From: Roseburia sp. CAG:309
GTDB lineage: Bacteria; Bacillota; Clostridia; Lachnospirales; Lachnospiraceae
NCBI GenBank assembly: GCA_000434115.1
Contig: FR894061.1
Span: 6,613 to 13,587, forward strand
Direction: 5' to 3'
Length of the DNA stretch: 6,975 nucleotides
Shown here: one piece after another, positions 6,520-6,975 of the stretch
How the letters are laid out: the number at the start of each line of letters is the position of its first letter
How positions within the stretch are numbered: position 1 is the stretch's first letter
Translations under genes and position numbers: made by a program
Notes under the pieces: generated by a model
Seen by the model: only the letters and a program-made list of their open reading frames with translations
What the model was told of the DNA's origin: nothing
The model's database searches: none

Positions 6520-6975
6520 TTATCCGTAAATTTTAGGGATCAGACTATCGGTATCTTCCATTCCCTGGAATGGAAGAGTGCCGTGAGTTTGATAATAGGA
6601 TTTCCATTGGGCAAGTTCAGCCCGTCTGTGTTCGATTTCAGATTCGACATTGTCCGGCGTGAGAAGAATGCCAAATCCGTTGTGTGACGTGCTTTTTCCA
6701 GCCATTGTATCGATCATCAGATCGCCGACTTCATAATAATAATGAGCAATGTCATAATAATTGTAAATGTTTAAAGCAACATCATTAAAGGTATTAAAGC
6801 ACCATACGTTTCCGCCGATCTGTACGACTTCACGGAGAAATTCGTAAAAACTGTCGCCTTCGTATCCGATCATCTGACCGGCAAAGACAGAACCGAAAAA
6901 GATCTGGAATTCAATACCTTTTTTATCACACATCTTTTTCATGCGTTTGATGGAAGCGACGCACTGACTGACTAC
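6520..6975 (-). CDS. SGNH-hydrolase-like protein, C-terminal part (5' end outside window)
   Basis: The C-terminal 151 residues of a longer protein; the stop is TAA at 6522-6520. The frame stays open past the Met at 6942 to the right edge (11 more residues, VVSQCVASIKR), and the sequence there reads as ordinary protein, so that Met is almost certainly internal. The segment with KRMKKMCDKKGIEF resembles the helix-then-strand that carries 'GI' before the last strands of SGNH folds. The later YDIAHYYYEVGD contains an Asp-x-x-His pair (codons within 6742-6753), as in the catalytic DxxH block of SGNH/GDSL-type hydrolases and the related AlgX/DltD-like proteins. The rest (NGFGILLTPDNVE and a polar helix) I do not recognise. 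The Ser, Gly and Asn blocks would lie upstream of the window and cannot be checked, so the family call is tentative and no substrate is proposed. Confidence 0.6.
   Translation of the reverse strand, partial: VVSQCVASIKRMKKMCDKKGIEFQIFFGSVFAGQMIGYEGDSFYEFLREVVQIGGNVWCFNTFNDVALNIYNYYDIAHYYYEVGDLMIDTMAGKSTSHNGFGILLTPDNVESEIEHRRAELAQWKSYYQTHGTLPFQGMEDTDSLIPKIYG
6554..6577. repeat. 24-bp near-perfect palindrome inside the minus-strand gene
   Basis: TCTTCCATTCC (6554-6564) and its exact reverse complement (6567-6577) are separated by only CT. In the minus-strand gene it encodes the residues around LPFQGMED, close to the stop. The tiny spacer allows only a 10-bp RNA hairpin with a 4-nt loop. No function is known to me. 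Confidence 0.6.

Overview
The window looks like chromosomal DNA of a low-to-moderate-GC Gram-positive anaerobe of the Clostridia, most like a Lachnospiraceae member. This rests on strong AGGAGG-type ribosome binding sites, a consensus sigma-A promoter, AT-leaning codon use, a lipobox lipoprotein and the style of the protein sequences. It is an inference from reading, not from a database search.

Layout from left to right. (1) A complete glycogen/alpha-glucan phosphorylase gene (glgP, 43-2508) follows a strong Shine-Dalgarno and ends at a good intrinsic terminator (2531-2580). Its promoter lies outside the window or is not recognisable. (2) A consensus TTGACA-17-TATAAT promoter (2623-2651) drives a tight operon. 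After a leader of about 76 nt that contains a small hairpin come trkA (NAD-binding regulatory subunit), trkH (potassium-translocating membrane subunit, GTG start 1 nt after the trkA stop) and a shikimate-kinase-like P-loop kinase, 13 nt after trkH from its preferred start. (3) A short gene for a small lipoprotein with an acidic amphipathic tail follows on the same strand. (4) A perfect 16-bp hairpin (6464-6517) sits between this gene and a convergent minus-strand gene and probably terminates both. (5) The minus-strand gene runs off the right edge. Only its C-terminal 151 residues are present, and they resemble the end of an SGNH-hydrolase-like protein.

Functionally, trkA and trkH together make a potassium uptake system. 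GlgP is a separate transcription unit for mobilising storage glucan to glucose-1-phosphate. The kinase in the potassium operon is the most interesting protein. It keeps the P-loop and several shikimate-kinase landmarks but lacks the Arg of the FRxxE motif and one Gly of the GGG motif, both of which contact shikimate, so its annotated substrate deserves doubt. Otherwise the window is ordinary housekeeping sequence. I see no mobile element, CRISPR array, tRNA or rRNA, and no clearly new multi-gene system.
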